From Acidimicrobiaceae bacterium (GTDB lineage: Bacteria; Actinomycetota; Acidimicrobiia; Acidimicrobiales; RAAP-2), in NCBI GenBank assembly GCA_003133075.1, contig PKZN01000133.1:6886-13503 (forward strand): DNA of 6,618 nt, in the 5' to 3' direction. The notes beneath the pieces were generated by a model, which saw nothing but the letters and a program-made list of their open reading frames with translations, was not told where the DNA came from and made no database searches. Numbering within the stretch: the first letter of the stretch is position 1; every line of letters starts with the position of its first letter. The position numbers were made by a program, and so were the translations under genes. Below, in pieces: positions 1-6,426 of this stretch.

Positions 1-207
1 CGCCGCTGGCCCGGGGTCGACTCGACGGACGACGCGGTCCGGTGTCGGTCCGACTGGTTGTTCCGTCGGTGGATTTTCGATACGGCCGAGCCGCTCGCGG
101 TGGTGCTCCCTCGGCGCCGCGAGAAGCCCTGGGGCCTTCGGAGGTTCGCGACGTTCGCTTGGTCGCCGAGGTCGGGCGATCGCCCCGTGGTGACCGTGAC
201 GGCGTAG
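1..207 (+). CDS. C-terminal end of an unrecognised protein (partial, 5' end outside window)
   Basis: Reading from base 1, the first frame stays open for 68 codons and stops at TAG 205-207. By hand count, 60 of the 68 codons end in G or C, eight end in T and none in A. That is a stronger bias than the other two plus frames show and is typical of real genes in GC-rich bacteria. The peptide is rich in arginine and tryptophan (W at local positions 3, 19, 24, 44 and 54) and contains a hydrophobic run (LAVVLP, about 32-37). I recognise no family. The minus strand is also open here because GC-rich DNA has few stops, but the minus frame with the same wobble positions gives a low-complexity Ser/Arg/Thr peptide that looks like a shadow. 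The gene start and most of the protein lie outside the window, so no function is proposed. Confidence 0.5.
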   Translation, partial: RRWPGVDSTDDAVRCRSDWLFRRWIFDTAEPLAVVLPRRREKPWGLRRFATFAWSPRSGDRPVVTVTA

Positions 208-524
208 CCCTCGCGTCATCTCGGCGTTGGCCCGGGGCGGCACGGTCAACGCGTCGAGGAGCTGCCTTTGCGTGTCCCGTCGTGGTTTTCGCCCCTCCGG
301 GCGCACCCTTCGCGCCGGTCACCGGGCGCGCGGCGCGCGGGGATTTCGGGTTTTGGGACGCGCGGCGAGGAGGAGGAGTCGAAGCGGTCACGTGCCAGTC
401 TACCTTCGCTCTCCCCTATTCCCTTACCTCGAAGGTCGCACGTCCGAGTGATGGCGTGCGAGATCGAACGGCAGTGGTCAGCGAATGCTCTCCCACGACA
501 ACCGCTCAGTGCTACATTCTCGCC
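208..524. other. Intergenic region upstream of the CADD-like gene
   Basis: This stretch of about 317 bases has no reading frame I trust. A plus-strand frame that runs into the CADD-like gene from base 42 is open throughout, but its peptide is Ala/Arg/Gly-rich with relaxed third positions, and the downstream protein aligns to its family only from the ATG at 525. The region holds GC-rich short inverted repeats, including CGCCC 290-294 pairing with GGGCG 299-303 around a four-base loop. That hairpin is not followed by a T run, so it is not a convincing intrinsic terminator. The last 120 bases are less GC-rich and contain the probable promoter. Confidence 0.5.
513..518 (+). promoter_or_regulatory. 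Candidate -10 box for a leaderless CADD-like transcript
   Basis: TACATT fits the TANNNT -10 pattern of actinobacterial promoters. Six bases separate it from the ATG at 525, which would put the transcription start at or next to the A of the start codon. No Shine-Dalgarno-like purine run lies in the 20 bases before the ATG, which agrees with leaderless translation. No clear -35 hexamer is visible around 489-496. The spacing is what makes the call; the hexamer alone could be chance. Confidence 0.5.
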
Positions 525-1175
525 ATGAACGCCGACCTCCAGAATCGATTTGACGATGCTCTTGCCGAGCGCCAGTTGCTCGCTCACCCCTTCTATCGAC
601 GCTGGGAAGCCGGGACGCTCGCTCCCAGTGAATTGACCCAATACGCCGAGCAGTACCGATTCTTCGAGGCGATGCTGCCGTCATTTCTCCAAGGAATCCT
701 TGATCAGTTGCCCGACGGTGCCGCCCGAGACCTGGTGGAGGCGAACCTTATCGACGAGGTCTCCCCCCCGAGCCATGTCGAACTCTTCGCGCTCTTCGCA
801 CGCCACTACGGCGCGAAGGACGTCGAGGTCTCGCCCGCGATGGCTCGGCTCCTCGACGCCTACGACCAGGTCCTCGCCCAGGGACCAACGCACGCCCTCG
901 CCGGTCTCCTCGCCTACGAGAGTCAGGGCGCGGCGGTCGCCGACACCAAGGGTGAAGGACTCGCCGCCCACTACGGGGCGAGCGAGGAGGCACTGGTCTT
1001 CTGGCACGAGCACGGCTCCATCGAAGGCGACCACGCGACCTGGACCTTTGACGCGCTGGCCTCACGAACTCCCAACCTCGAGGACGTCGCCGCCGGAGCG
1101 CGCACGGTCGGGGACGCGTGGTGGGCCTTTCTCGACGAGCGCGAATCACTCCGCGAAGGACTCGTCAACGCGTAA
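525..1175 (+). CDS. CADD-family (TenA/PqqC-like fold) dinuclear-metal oxygenase; candidate self-sacrificing pABA synthase
   Basis: This 216-residue protein spans the length of the haem-oxygenase-like helical family that includes TenA, PqqC and Chlamydia CADD. It matches CADD best from memory. The opening HPFYRRW (21-27) matches the CADD segment carrying the sacrificed Tyr27, here Y24. NLIDE...H (74-84) gives metal ligands E78 and H84 (CADD E81, H88). YES (131-133) followed by K142 matches Y141/E142 and the amine-donor K152 with identical spacing. H163-x3-E167-x2-H170 matches H174-x3-D178-x2-H181, with Glu for Asp. In Chlamydia, CADD uses a dinuclear iron/manganese site and O2 to turn its own tyrosine into para-aminobenzoate for folate. 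The same cytosolic role here is an inference. The ATG at 525 is chosen because family similarity begins there and a -10-like box lies six bases upstream; the open frame continues to 42 but that part looks non-coding. It converges on livM with a 37-base gap. Another enzyme or redox role within the family remains possible. Confidence 0.85.
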   Translation: MNADLQNRFDDALAERQLLAHPFYRRWEAGTLAPSELTQYAEQYRFFEAMLPSFLQGILDQLPDGAARDLVEANLIDEVSPPSHVELFALFARHYGAKDVEVSPAMARLLDAYDQVLAQGPTHALAGLLAYESQGAAVADTKGEGLAAHYGASEEALVFWHEHGSIEGDHATWTFDALASRTPNLEDVAAGARTVGDAWWAFLDERESLREGLVNA

Positions 1176-1181
1176 GGACAC

Positions 1182-1204
1182 CGCTCGCCTCACGAGGAAG
1201 AGCG
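1182..1204. terminator. Weak hairpin between convergent genes, possible bidirectional terminator
   Basis: The 37-base gap between the stop of the CADD-like gene (1175) and the stop of livM (1213) contains CGCTC (1182-1186) complementary to GAGCG (1200-1204). Inside it, CCTC and GAGG (1188-1191, 1194-1197) could add pairs, although the two-base loop between them is too tight for all of them to form. There is no T run on either strand, so this is at best a weak or factor-assisted terminator. Its position between convergent genes is the main argument for it. Confidence 0.25.
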
Positions 1205-1212
1205 AGGTGAAC

Positions 1213-2268
1213 TCAGTTGACGTCGCGCGACGGCCGTCGCCGTGTACCCAGCGAACTCGCACTCACGCGGTAGCCGACGGGCAGTAACTCGAAGTGCGTC
1301 GTGTCGCGGATGAGTCCCCAGATCCCCCGCGGTTGCCAGATTGCGATCACCACGGCCACCGCGCCGAAGATGATTAAGTACCACGCACCGAGATTCTGGA
1401 GTGACTGCTGGAGGACGAAGAAGATGATGCAGCCAATGATGGGACCCTCGATGGTACCCATCCCGCCGATCATCGAGGCGAAGAGCATCTCCGCGGCCCA
1501 GTTCAAACTGAACGCGTTACCGGGCTGGACGAAGGGCTGACTGATCGCCAGGACCGATCCCGCCGCGCCACAGCCCGCACCGGCGATGACGTAGATGAGA
1601 CGTCGGGTGGAGGTGACCTTCGCGCCCGAACTCCGTGCGGCCGTCTCGTTGTCACGCAGAGAGGAGAGGACCAGACCGAGTCGACTGCGCAAGATGAAGT
1701 ACGTCGCGACCAAGACGATAAAGGCGACGAACCAGGTGGCCAGGTAGGTGTCGTGGTCGAGTTCGCTCGGGCTCAGGTTCGTCAGTCCCGGCAGGTACTT
1801 ACCCGTTCCGCCCCCGAGGAGCGCCACGGTCAAGATGAGCAGCATGGCGCTGTCGGCGATGACCCAGGTGGCGACCGCGAAGTACCCACCGCGCAGTCGA
1901 AAGAGCAGATACGTGATCGGGTACGCGATGATCGCGCAGGCCAACACGGCGAAGGGAATGGCGACGAAGGGACTCATCCCCTTGATCGCGAAGTAGAGCG
2001 TCGCGTAGGCCCCGAGGCCAACGAACCCCTGCTGACCAATCGAGACCATGCCGGCGTAGCCCGCCAGGAGGTTCCACATCGTCGCCATGATCAACAAGAC
2101 GAAGAAGTTCGACAGCACCGACACCCACGACGCCGCCAAGATCCACGGCGCGGCGGTAAAGAACGCGAAGACGATGACGGTCCCGACCAACGTGTAGATG
2201 GGTGAGAACGTGGAGCGCTCGATCAACAAGGGCAACTCGGCGCTCGATGGCAGCGTCGTATCACTCAT
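1213..2268 (-). CDS. livM: LivM-type inner-membrane permease of a HAAT ABC importer
   Basis: This 351-residue, strongly hydrophobic protein is the second permease subunit of the branched-chain-amino-acid-type ABC importer. Family hallmarks are NLLAGYAGMVSIGQQGFVGLGAYAT (split here as NLLAGYAG 66-73 and SIGQQGF 76-82), the cytoplasmic coupling segment LRDNETAARSSG (204-215) that contacts the ATPases, and GGMGTIEGPIIG (268-279) near the end. Several membrane helices run from about residue 26 to 310; the tail after 320 is polar and arginine-rich. It is the last gene of the operon. Its ATG (2266-2268) overlaps the livH stop in the string ATGAGTGA, and AAAGG lies about ten bases upstream on the minus strand, so it probably has its own ribosome binding site plus coupling. 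The symbol gives subunit type only; the substrate need not be leucine, isoleucine or valine. Confidence 0.9.
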   Translation of the reverse strand: MSDTTLPSSAELPLLIERSTFSPIYTLVGTVIVFAFFTAAPWILAASWVSVLSNFFVLLIMATMWNLLAGYAGMVSIGQQGFVGLGAYATLYFAIKGMSPFVAIPFAVLACAIIAYPITYLLFRLRGGYFAVATWVIADSAMLLILTVALLGGGTGKYLPGLTNLSPSELDHDTYLATWFVAFIVLVATYFILRSRLGLVLSSLRDNETAARSSGAKVTSTRRLIYVIAGAGCGAAGSVLAISQPFVQPGNAFSLNWAAEMLFASMIGGMGTIEGPIIGCIIFFVLQQSLQNLGAWYLIIFGAVAVVIAIWQPRGIWGLIRDTTHFELLPVGYRVSASSLGTRRRPSRDVN

Positions 2269-3136
2269 TGAGCGAGACCTTTCGACCGAAGAGTCCCTGG
2301 GGGCGAATCGCCAGGACGATCAGAAACAAGGCGTTGCCGGCCAGCGTTTGATACTCCAGATTGAAGTGGGCACCGAACTGTTGGGCGACGCCCAGCAAGA
2401 TGCCACCGACCAAGGTGCCCCAGAGCGAACCGATCCCACCGATGACGACCGCTTCGAAGGCGTAGAGGAGGTTGATGCCGCCGGCGGTCGGATCGAACTC
2501 GGTGGAGATGCCAAAGGCGATGCCCGCCAACGCCACGGTGGCGAAGGCGATGGCCGCCGCCACGCCAAAGACGTGCTTGTAGTTCGCACCGCAGAGTTGC
2601 GCCGCCTCGCGGTCGTCAGAGACCGCTCTAATCAAGCGACCGCTGCTGGTGCGAGACAGGAAGATCTGCAGGGCCCCAAGGACCAACACCGCAGTGCCCA
2701 GGACCACCAGGGACACGTAGGAGACGTAGATCACCGAGTTCACCTGCCAGGACTTCGCCACGAGCTCGCCGATGTTCACCGACTGGCCGTTCGCGCTGTA
2801 GATCTCGAGCAGGAGGTTTTCGATCACGACCGAGAGTCCAAACGTCACCAACAGCGTGGTGAAGGGATCACGGTCGATGGCCTTTTGCAACAAGGTGCGC
2901 TGCACCACGTAGCCAATCAGCGCAAAGAGCGGCACGATCACCACGAAGGCCCAGAGTTGGGCCACGTGTAGCTTCGGGACGAGAAAGACGGCCGAATAGG
3001 CCGCGACAACGGCGATGTCGCCGTGGGCCAGGTTGATGACCTTCATGACTCCGAACATCAAGGAGAGTCCGCACGCGAAGAGCGCGTAGAACCCGCCGAT
3101 CAGCGCCCCCTGGATGAGAATGTTCGCCCAGGTCAC
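2261..3136 (-). CDS. livH: LivH-type inner-membrane permease of a HAAT ABC importer
   Basis: This 291-residue membrane protein is the first permease subunit, pairing with LivM to form the transport channel. Characteristic parts are the N-terminal helix with GALIGGFYALFACGLSLMFG (10-29), NLAHGD (35-40), LLVTFGLSVVIEN (95-107), the coupling loop RAVSDDREAAQLCGAN (170-185) and VVIGGIGSLWGTLVGG (230-245), with about eight hydrophobic segments. The length is normal for LivH. The start is GTG at 3134-3136, chosen because it lies in GTGA, overlapping the livF stop by four bases, and gives the expected LivH N-terminus. Translation is therefore likely coupled to livF. The only purine-rich element upstream, AGG about 12 bases away, is weak. 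Confidence 0.9.
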   Translation of the reverse strand: MTWANILIQGALIGGFYALFACGLSLMFGVMKVINLAHGDIAVVAAYSAVFLVPKLHVAQLWAFVVIVPLFALIGYVVQRTLLQKAIDRDPFTTLLVTFGLSVVIENLLLEIYSANGQSVNIGELVAKSWQVNSVIYVSYVSLVVLGTAVLVLGALQIFLSRTSSGRLIRAVSDDREAAQLCGANYKHVFGVAAAIAFATVALAGIAFGISTEFDPTAGGINLLYAFEAVVIGGIGSLWGTLVGGILLGVAQQFGAHFNLEYQTLAGNALFLIVLAIRPQGLFGRKVSLNE

Positions 3137-3900
3137 GACGGTTGCACCTGGGTGGCGTTGTCGGGCAGATCGGCCCCGAAGTACGCGTGTTCAATCTCTT
3201 CGGCACTCAAGGAGTCGGGCGTACCCACGAGCGAGGTCTTCCCTTCGAGGAGACAGTGCACCCTCGTCGCTACCCGCAGACCTTGGCTGACGTCTTGTTC
3301 GACCAGCAGCACGCCGATCCCGTGGCTGACGATGTCGGGAATGACCTCGTAGATCGTTTCAATGACGATGGGCGCGAGACCAAGGGAGACCTCGTCGAGC
3401 ATTAACACCTTGGGGTTGGCGACCAGCGCTCGCCCGATCGCGACGGCTTGCTGCTCTCCCCCGGAGAACTGGAAGACCTTGCCGCGCCGTCGATCCTTCA
3501 TCCAGGGGAAGAGTTCATACACCCGAGCGAGATCAAAGGGACCCTCCGCCGCACGGTGCGCGCCGACGAGGAGGTTTTCTTCCAGCGTCAGCGACGCGAA
3601 GAGGCGACGTCCTTCGGGCACGAGCGAGATGCCCACACGCACTCGCTGGTGCGCCGCCTGGTGGGTGATGTCCTCCCCTTCGAAGGTCACCGTTCCCGAA
3701 GCTGGTCGATGGAGACCCGCGATGGTTCGCAACAGCGTCGACTTTCCCGCGCCGTTCGCGCCAATGATCGTCAGCACTTCTCCCGCGCCGACGCTCAGAC
3801 TCACGTCATCGACGGCACAGAGTTGTCCGTGGAAGACCGTGAGGTGGTCAACGGAGAGCAGCGTCGGCGCGCTCGGCGAGTCCGTCGTATCCGAACTCAT
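3133..3900 (-). CDS. livF: LivF-type ATPase subunit of a HAAT ABC importer
   Basis: This 255-residue cytoplasmic ATPase powers the importer as a heterodimer with LivG. It has Walker A GANGAGKST (47-55), the LivF-typical VPEGRRLF (94-101) where other ABC proteins carry a Q-loop, an intact signature FSGGEQQ (145-151), and Walker B VLMLDE (165-170) with the catalytic glutamate E170. The usual switch histidine is replaced by VEQD (200-203), common in LivF. The residue after the Walker B glutamate is valine (V171) where proline is usual. The frame is open upstream to 4068, but that part lies inside livG in another frame. ATG 3898-3900 gives the proper N-terminus and overlaps the livG stop as TGATG, which suggests translational coupling; there is no close Shine-Dalgarno. 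Confidence 0.92.
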   Translation of the reverse strand: MSSDTTDSPSAPTLLSVDHLTVFHGQLCAVDDVSLSVGAGEVLTIIGANGAGKSTLLRTIAGLHRPASGTVTFEGEDITHQAAHQRVRVGISLVPEGRRLFASLTLEENLLVGAHRAAEGPFDLARVYELFPWMKDRRRGKVFQFSGGEQQAVAIGRALVANPKVLMLDEVSLGLAPIVIETIYEVIPDIVSHGIGVLLVEQDVSQGLRVATRVHCLLEGKTSLVGTPDSLSAEEIEHAYFGADLPDNATQVQPS

Positions 3901-4640
3901 CAGTGCGTGGTGGCCTCGTTGATGATCGCGCCGCCGAGGTAGACCCGACGCACCGCCTCCGACGCCAGCACCTGGCGCGGCTCCCCGTCGGCGACGATCT
4001 CCCCGTTCGCCAAACACAGCAGTCGATCGACGGTGGAAAGAAGCGCCCGCACCACGTGCTCGATCCACAAGATGGTGATGCCGTCGTCGTGGAGGTCACG
4101 CAGAACCGCGGTGAGTTCGACCACCTCGAGATCAGTCAGCCCCCCGGCGATCTCGTCGAGCAACAACAGTCGTGGATTGGTCGCGAGCGCGCGCGCGAGT
4201 TCGAGGCGCTTTCGGTGCAACAGTCCCATCGTGCCGGCCGGTCGATTCGCGAACTCCAATAGTCCCGTTCGCTCGAGGGATGAGAACGCTCGCGTGTAGC
4301 TATCGCGTCCTCGCTCCCGTGCACCCTGCTGCGCGGCCAGGAGCGCGTTTTCAAATACCGTCATGTGCTCAAAGGGCTGGGGGATCTGGTACGTGCGACC
4401 GATACCGAGGCGGCAGCGCGCCGGGGCGCTCAACGAAGCGAGGTTGCGCCCGTCGAAGTTGAGTCGTCCGGCGTCCGGCTTTATGTCACCCGAGATGATG
4501 CTGAAGAGCGAGGTCTTGCCGGCGCCGTTGGGACCGACGACACCCACCCACGCGCCTTCTTCCAACTGGAAGGTGACCTCTTCGGCGACGACCACCCGGC
4601 CGAAACGTTTTGAGATACCTTCCAGTTGGAGGAGCGACAT
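3900..4640 (-). CDS. livG: LivG-type ATPase subunit of a HAAT ABC importer, with degenerate ABC signature
   Basis: This 246-residue ATPase is the partner of LivF. Walker A GPNGAGKTS (36-44), Q-loop Gln in RTYQIPQPF (82-90), Walker B LLLLDE (158-163) with E163, and switch His195 in IEHVV (193-197) are all intact. The C-terminal RRVYLGG (231-237) is the usual LivG end. The signature is abnormal: LivG proteins normally carry a motif like LSxG before RKRLELARAL, but here the aligned residues are MGLL (138-141), so the serine and the conserved glycine are lost. Reading frame and flanks are intact, so this looks like substitution, not a frameshift. The ATG is 12 bases after the stop of the binding-protein gene and has no good Shine-Dalgarno, so it likely depends on translation of that gene. 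Confidence 0.92.
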   Translation of the reverse strand: MSLLQLEGISKRFGRVVVAEEVTFQLEEGAWVGVVGPNGAGKTSLFSIISGDIKPDAGRLNFDGRNLASLSAPARCRLGIGRTYQIPQPFEHMTVFENALLAAQQGARERGRDSYTRAFSSLERTGLLEFANRPAGTMGLLHRKRLELARALATNPRLLLLDEIAGGLTDLEVVELTAVLRDLHDDGITILWIEHVVRALLSTVDRLLCLANGEIVADGEPRQVLASEAVRRVYLGGAIINEATTH

Positions 4641-4652
4641 CGAGGGGCGGGC

Positions 4653-6098
4653 TCAGGCGTTGGTCGGCTCGAGCGGCGCCTGAATCGGTATGTCCTTGTT
4701 GAGGGTGTTGTCCACGACCCAGGGCGACCACGCATACTTTTTGTGGCCGACCAGCGACGTCGATCCCGGCTTCCACTGGATGCCCACCGGGTTGATGATA
4801 CCGATGCCCTTGGCGGGACTCGTGGAGGCCGAGAGGTTGAGCGGTCCGCACATCCCGACGTACTTCACCTCGCTGAACGCGTGCGCCACCGCCTCGCGGT
4901 CGTGGGGATTCTTCACCGACTTGAGCGCCTCGATGACGATCTCAAAGAGCGAGTAGGTCGAACCCATCGACTGGACCCACTGGTTCTTGGTGACCTCTTG
5001 GTACTTCGACGCAAACGCGTTCGCCGTCATCCCGGTGAGGGACGACTTGTAGGGCGCATTCGGCGAGAACCAGCAGTCGGTGGCGACGTTGTTCGACAGG
5101 CTGCCCAGCGCGTAGACGTCGGTCGGGAACAACATGACCTTGGCGACGGTGGCGAGCTTCGGCGCCCATCCCTGTTGGGACGCCTGCTTCCAGAAGGTGT
5201 TGAAGTCTGGAGGGAGCGGGCAGTTGATGAAGAAGTCACAGGTCTGTCCACCCGAACCGGTCTTAAAGGTCTCGATCATGGTCGTGTAGTCAGTCGTGAG
5301 GTCGGTGTAGGCCCCACCAAAGACCTCGGTCCAGGTCGTACCCTTCTGCGCGGCACTGATCGCGGCGAGCGTCGGGGGGTAGGCCGCGGCGAACGCGTTG
5401 CCGTCGGCGTCGTTGGGGAACATCGCGGCGTAGACGCTGTTCGCGTTCGTGGACGCCTTCACTCGATTCCACATCGGCAAGAAGCACAGCACGAACTGCG
5501 GAATACCGAAGAAGAACATGCTGCAGTACTTCGGCGACGAACCAACGGCGTTACCCGCATCACCAATTGAGTTGGTGGAGCTGACTCCGGTCCACCACGC
5601 TTCCCACGGACACACGGTCGACAGGCACGGGACGCCCGCACCTTCGCAGACGGCGCTCACGGGGATCGTGGTCTCGGGGGCAGAACTCGTGACGATGAGG
5701 TCCACGCCCGTCGACTGGATCAGTTCGGTGGTCACCTGACTCGCGACCGACGGGTCGGACTGACTGTCCTTCACGGTGATCTCGAACTTGTACTTCTTGC
5801 CCCCGATGGTCATGCCCTTGGAGAAGAAACTCGAACCTCGAACCAGACTCAACACGAAGTCGTCCGGCCCCGCGAAGTCAGCGAGTGCACCCGTCTTCGG
5901 CGTGACGTAGCCAATTTTGATGACGTCTGATTTCGTCGCCGCCGACGCCGCGGACGCTTTGGACAGCGCCGCGATTCCCCCTACGGCCGCGGTCGCGCCG
6001 AGTGCTTTGAGTCCCAGTCGGCGTCCGAACTCCACGCTCCCCCAACCGGGAATCGATAGTTCTTGCGATCCCCCTGAACTTTGATCTTCACCACTCAT
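4653..6098 (-). CDS. Tat-exported substrate-binding protein of a HAAT ABC importer (Peripla_BP_6 type)
   Basis: This 481-residue protein captures the substrate outside the membrane and delivers it to LivH/LivM. The N-terminus carries a twin-arginine signal: GRRLGLKALG (25-34, R26 R27), a hydrophobic stretch to about residue 45, and an Ala-X-Ala cleavage region near 48-54. The mature part opens with IKIGYVTPKTGALADFAG (60-77), the typical first strand and ligand loop of LivK-like binding proteins. TSSAPETT near 137-144 fits the next ligand-binding segment. It is about 110 residues longer than E. coli LivK and has nine cysteines (151, 158, 163, 192, 205, 287, 293, 342, 417). The ATG at 6096-6098 is preferred over one six codons upstream because GGGGGG lies six bases before it. 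It is the first gene of the operon. The ligand cannot be read from sequence; the divergent aldehyde dehydrogenase hints at an aromatic or related compound. Confidence 0.9.
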   Translation of the reverse strand: MSGEDQSSGGSQELSIPGWGSVEFGRRLGLKALGATAAVGGIAALSKASAASAATKSDVIKIGYVTPKTGALADFAGPDDFVLSLVRGSSFFSKGMTIGGKKYKFEITVKDSQSDPSVASQVTTELIQSTGVDLIVTSSAPETTIPVSAVCEGAGVPCLSTVCPWEAWWTGVSSTNSIGDAGNAVGSSPKYCSMFFFGIPQFVLCFLPMWNRVKASTNANSVYAAMFPNDADGNAFAAAYPPTLAAISAAQKGTTWTEVFGGAYTDLTTDYTTMIETFKTGSGGQTCDFFINCPLPPDFNTFWKQASQQGWAPKLATVAKVMLFPTDVYALGSLSNNVATDCWFSPNAPYKSSLTGMTANAFASKYQEVTKNQWVQSMGSTYSLFEIVIEALKSVKNPHDREAVAHAFSEVKYVGMCGPLNLSASTSPAKGIGIINPVGIQWKPGSTSLVGHKKYAWSPWVVDNTLNKDIPIQAPLEPTNA

Positions 6099-6104
6099 AA
6101 TGTT

Positions 6105-6110
6105 CCCCCC
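6105..6110 (-). promoter_or_regulatory. Ribosome binding site of the binding-protein gene
   Basis: On the minus strand GGGGGG is followed by the six-base spacer AACATT and ATG. This spacing decides the start at 6098. The alternative ATG at 6114-6116 would lie upstream of the site and has no comparable purine run before it. Confidence 0.65.
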
Positions 6111-6373
6111 ATTCAAGTTTGGACAATTCTTAACACACTATTTCGTACAAAACCCGTTGCTTCCTGAGCGCCTGTCGATCTTTGGTTGTGGAGCCCCAAC
6201 ATCGATCGCACCGTGCTCGCGTGCCAGGACGCAACGAGCGTTCGGACCGTGGGTGAATGTCATCATCATCACGTCGACCGCCTCACGCCGCTCGTCGAAA
6301 CGGCATTGGGGAATCCTACGAGCGTCCCGGTAGTTATGCAGGTCGCCCGCACGAGTGGCGCCGTGCGAGAAAA

Positions 6374-6384
6374 GCGCCAGGCGC
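6374..6384. repeat. Perfect inverted repeat GCGCC-A-GGCGC, possible operator
   Basis: Two five-base arms around a central A lie about 54 bases upstream of the aldehyde dehydrogenase start and about 275 bases from the operon start. Symmetric sites in this position can bind dimeric regulators, but an 11-base GC-only palindrome can arise by chance in GC-rich DNA and no regulator gene is in the window. Confidence 0.25.
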
Positions 6385-6426
6385 AATTCATGAAAACTGT
6401 GGTAAGTAGAAAAGGAAGTTTTAACT

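Noticed and set aside
7..236. TGGCCCGGGG repeated at 7-16 and 227-236
   Set aside because: Ten bases around a CCCGGG palindrome in GC-rich DNA, with no longer similarity on either side.
290..303. CGCCC/GGGCG hairpin as terminator of the upstream gene
   Set aside because: Only five base pairs with no T run after it; similar short stems are expected by chance at this GC content.
42..524. N-terminal extension of the CADD-like protein by 161 residues in an open frame
   Set aside because: The extension is Ala/Arg/Gly-rich, its third positions are not GC-biased like real genes here, frame 1 is the better coding frame over 1-207, and family similarity begins at the ATG at 525.
2198..2971. Plus-strand ORF of 257 codons opposite livH and livM
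   Set aside because: Highly charged Asp/Arg/Gln/His-rich peptide typical of the antisense of membrane-protein genes; the minus strand carries unmistakable LivH and LivM.
3901..4068. Longer livF start reaching into livG
   Set aside because: The added 56 residues are an out-of-frame Arg/Gly-rich shadow of livG, while ATG 3898-3900 gives the normal LivF length and a TGATG junction.
4626..5570. Plus-strand ORF of 314 codons opposite the binding-protein gene
   Set aside because: Arg/Val/Gly/His-rich antisense shadow; the minus strand encodes a clear Tat signal and Peripla_BP_6 protein over the same bases.
6099..6116. Start of the binding protein six codons upstream at 6116
   Set aside because: The GGGGGG ribosome binding site lies between the two ATGs and fits only the ATG at 6098.
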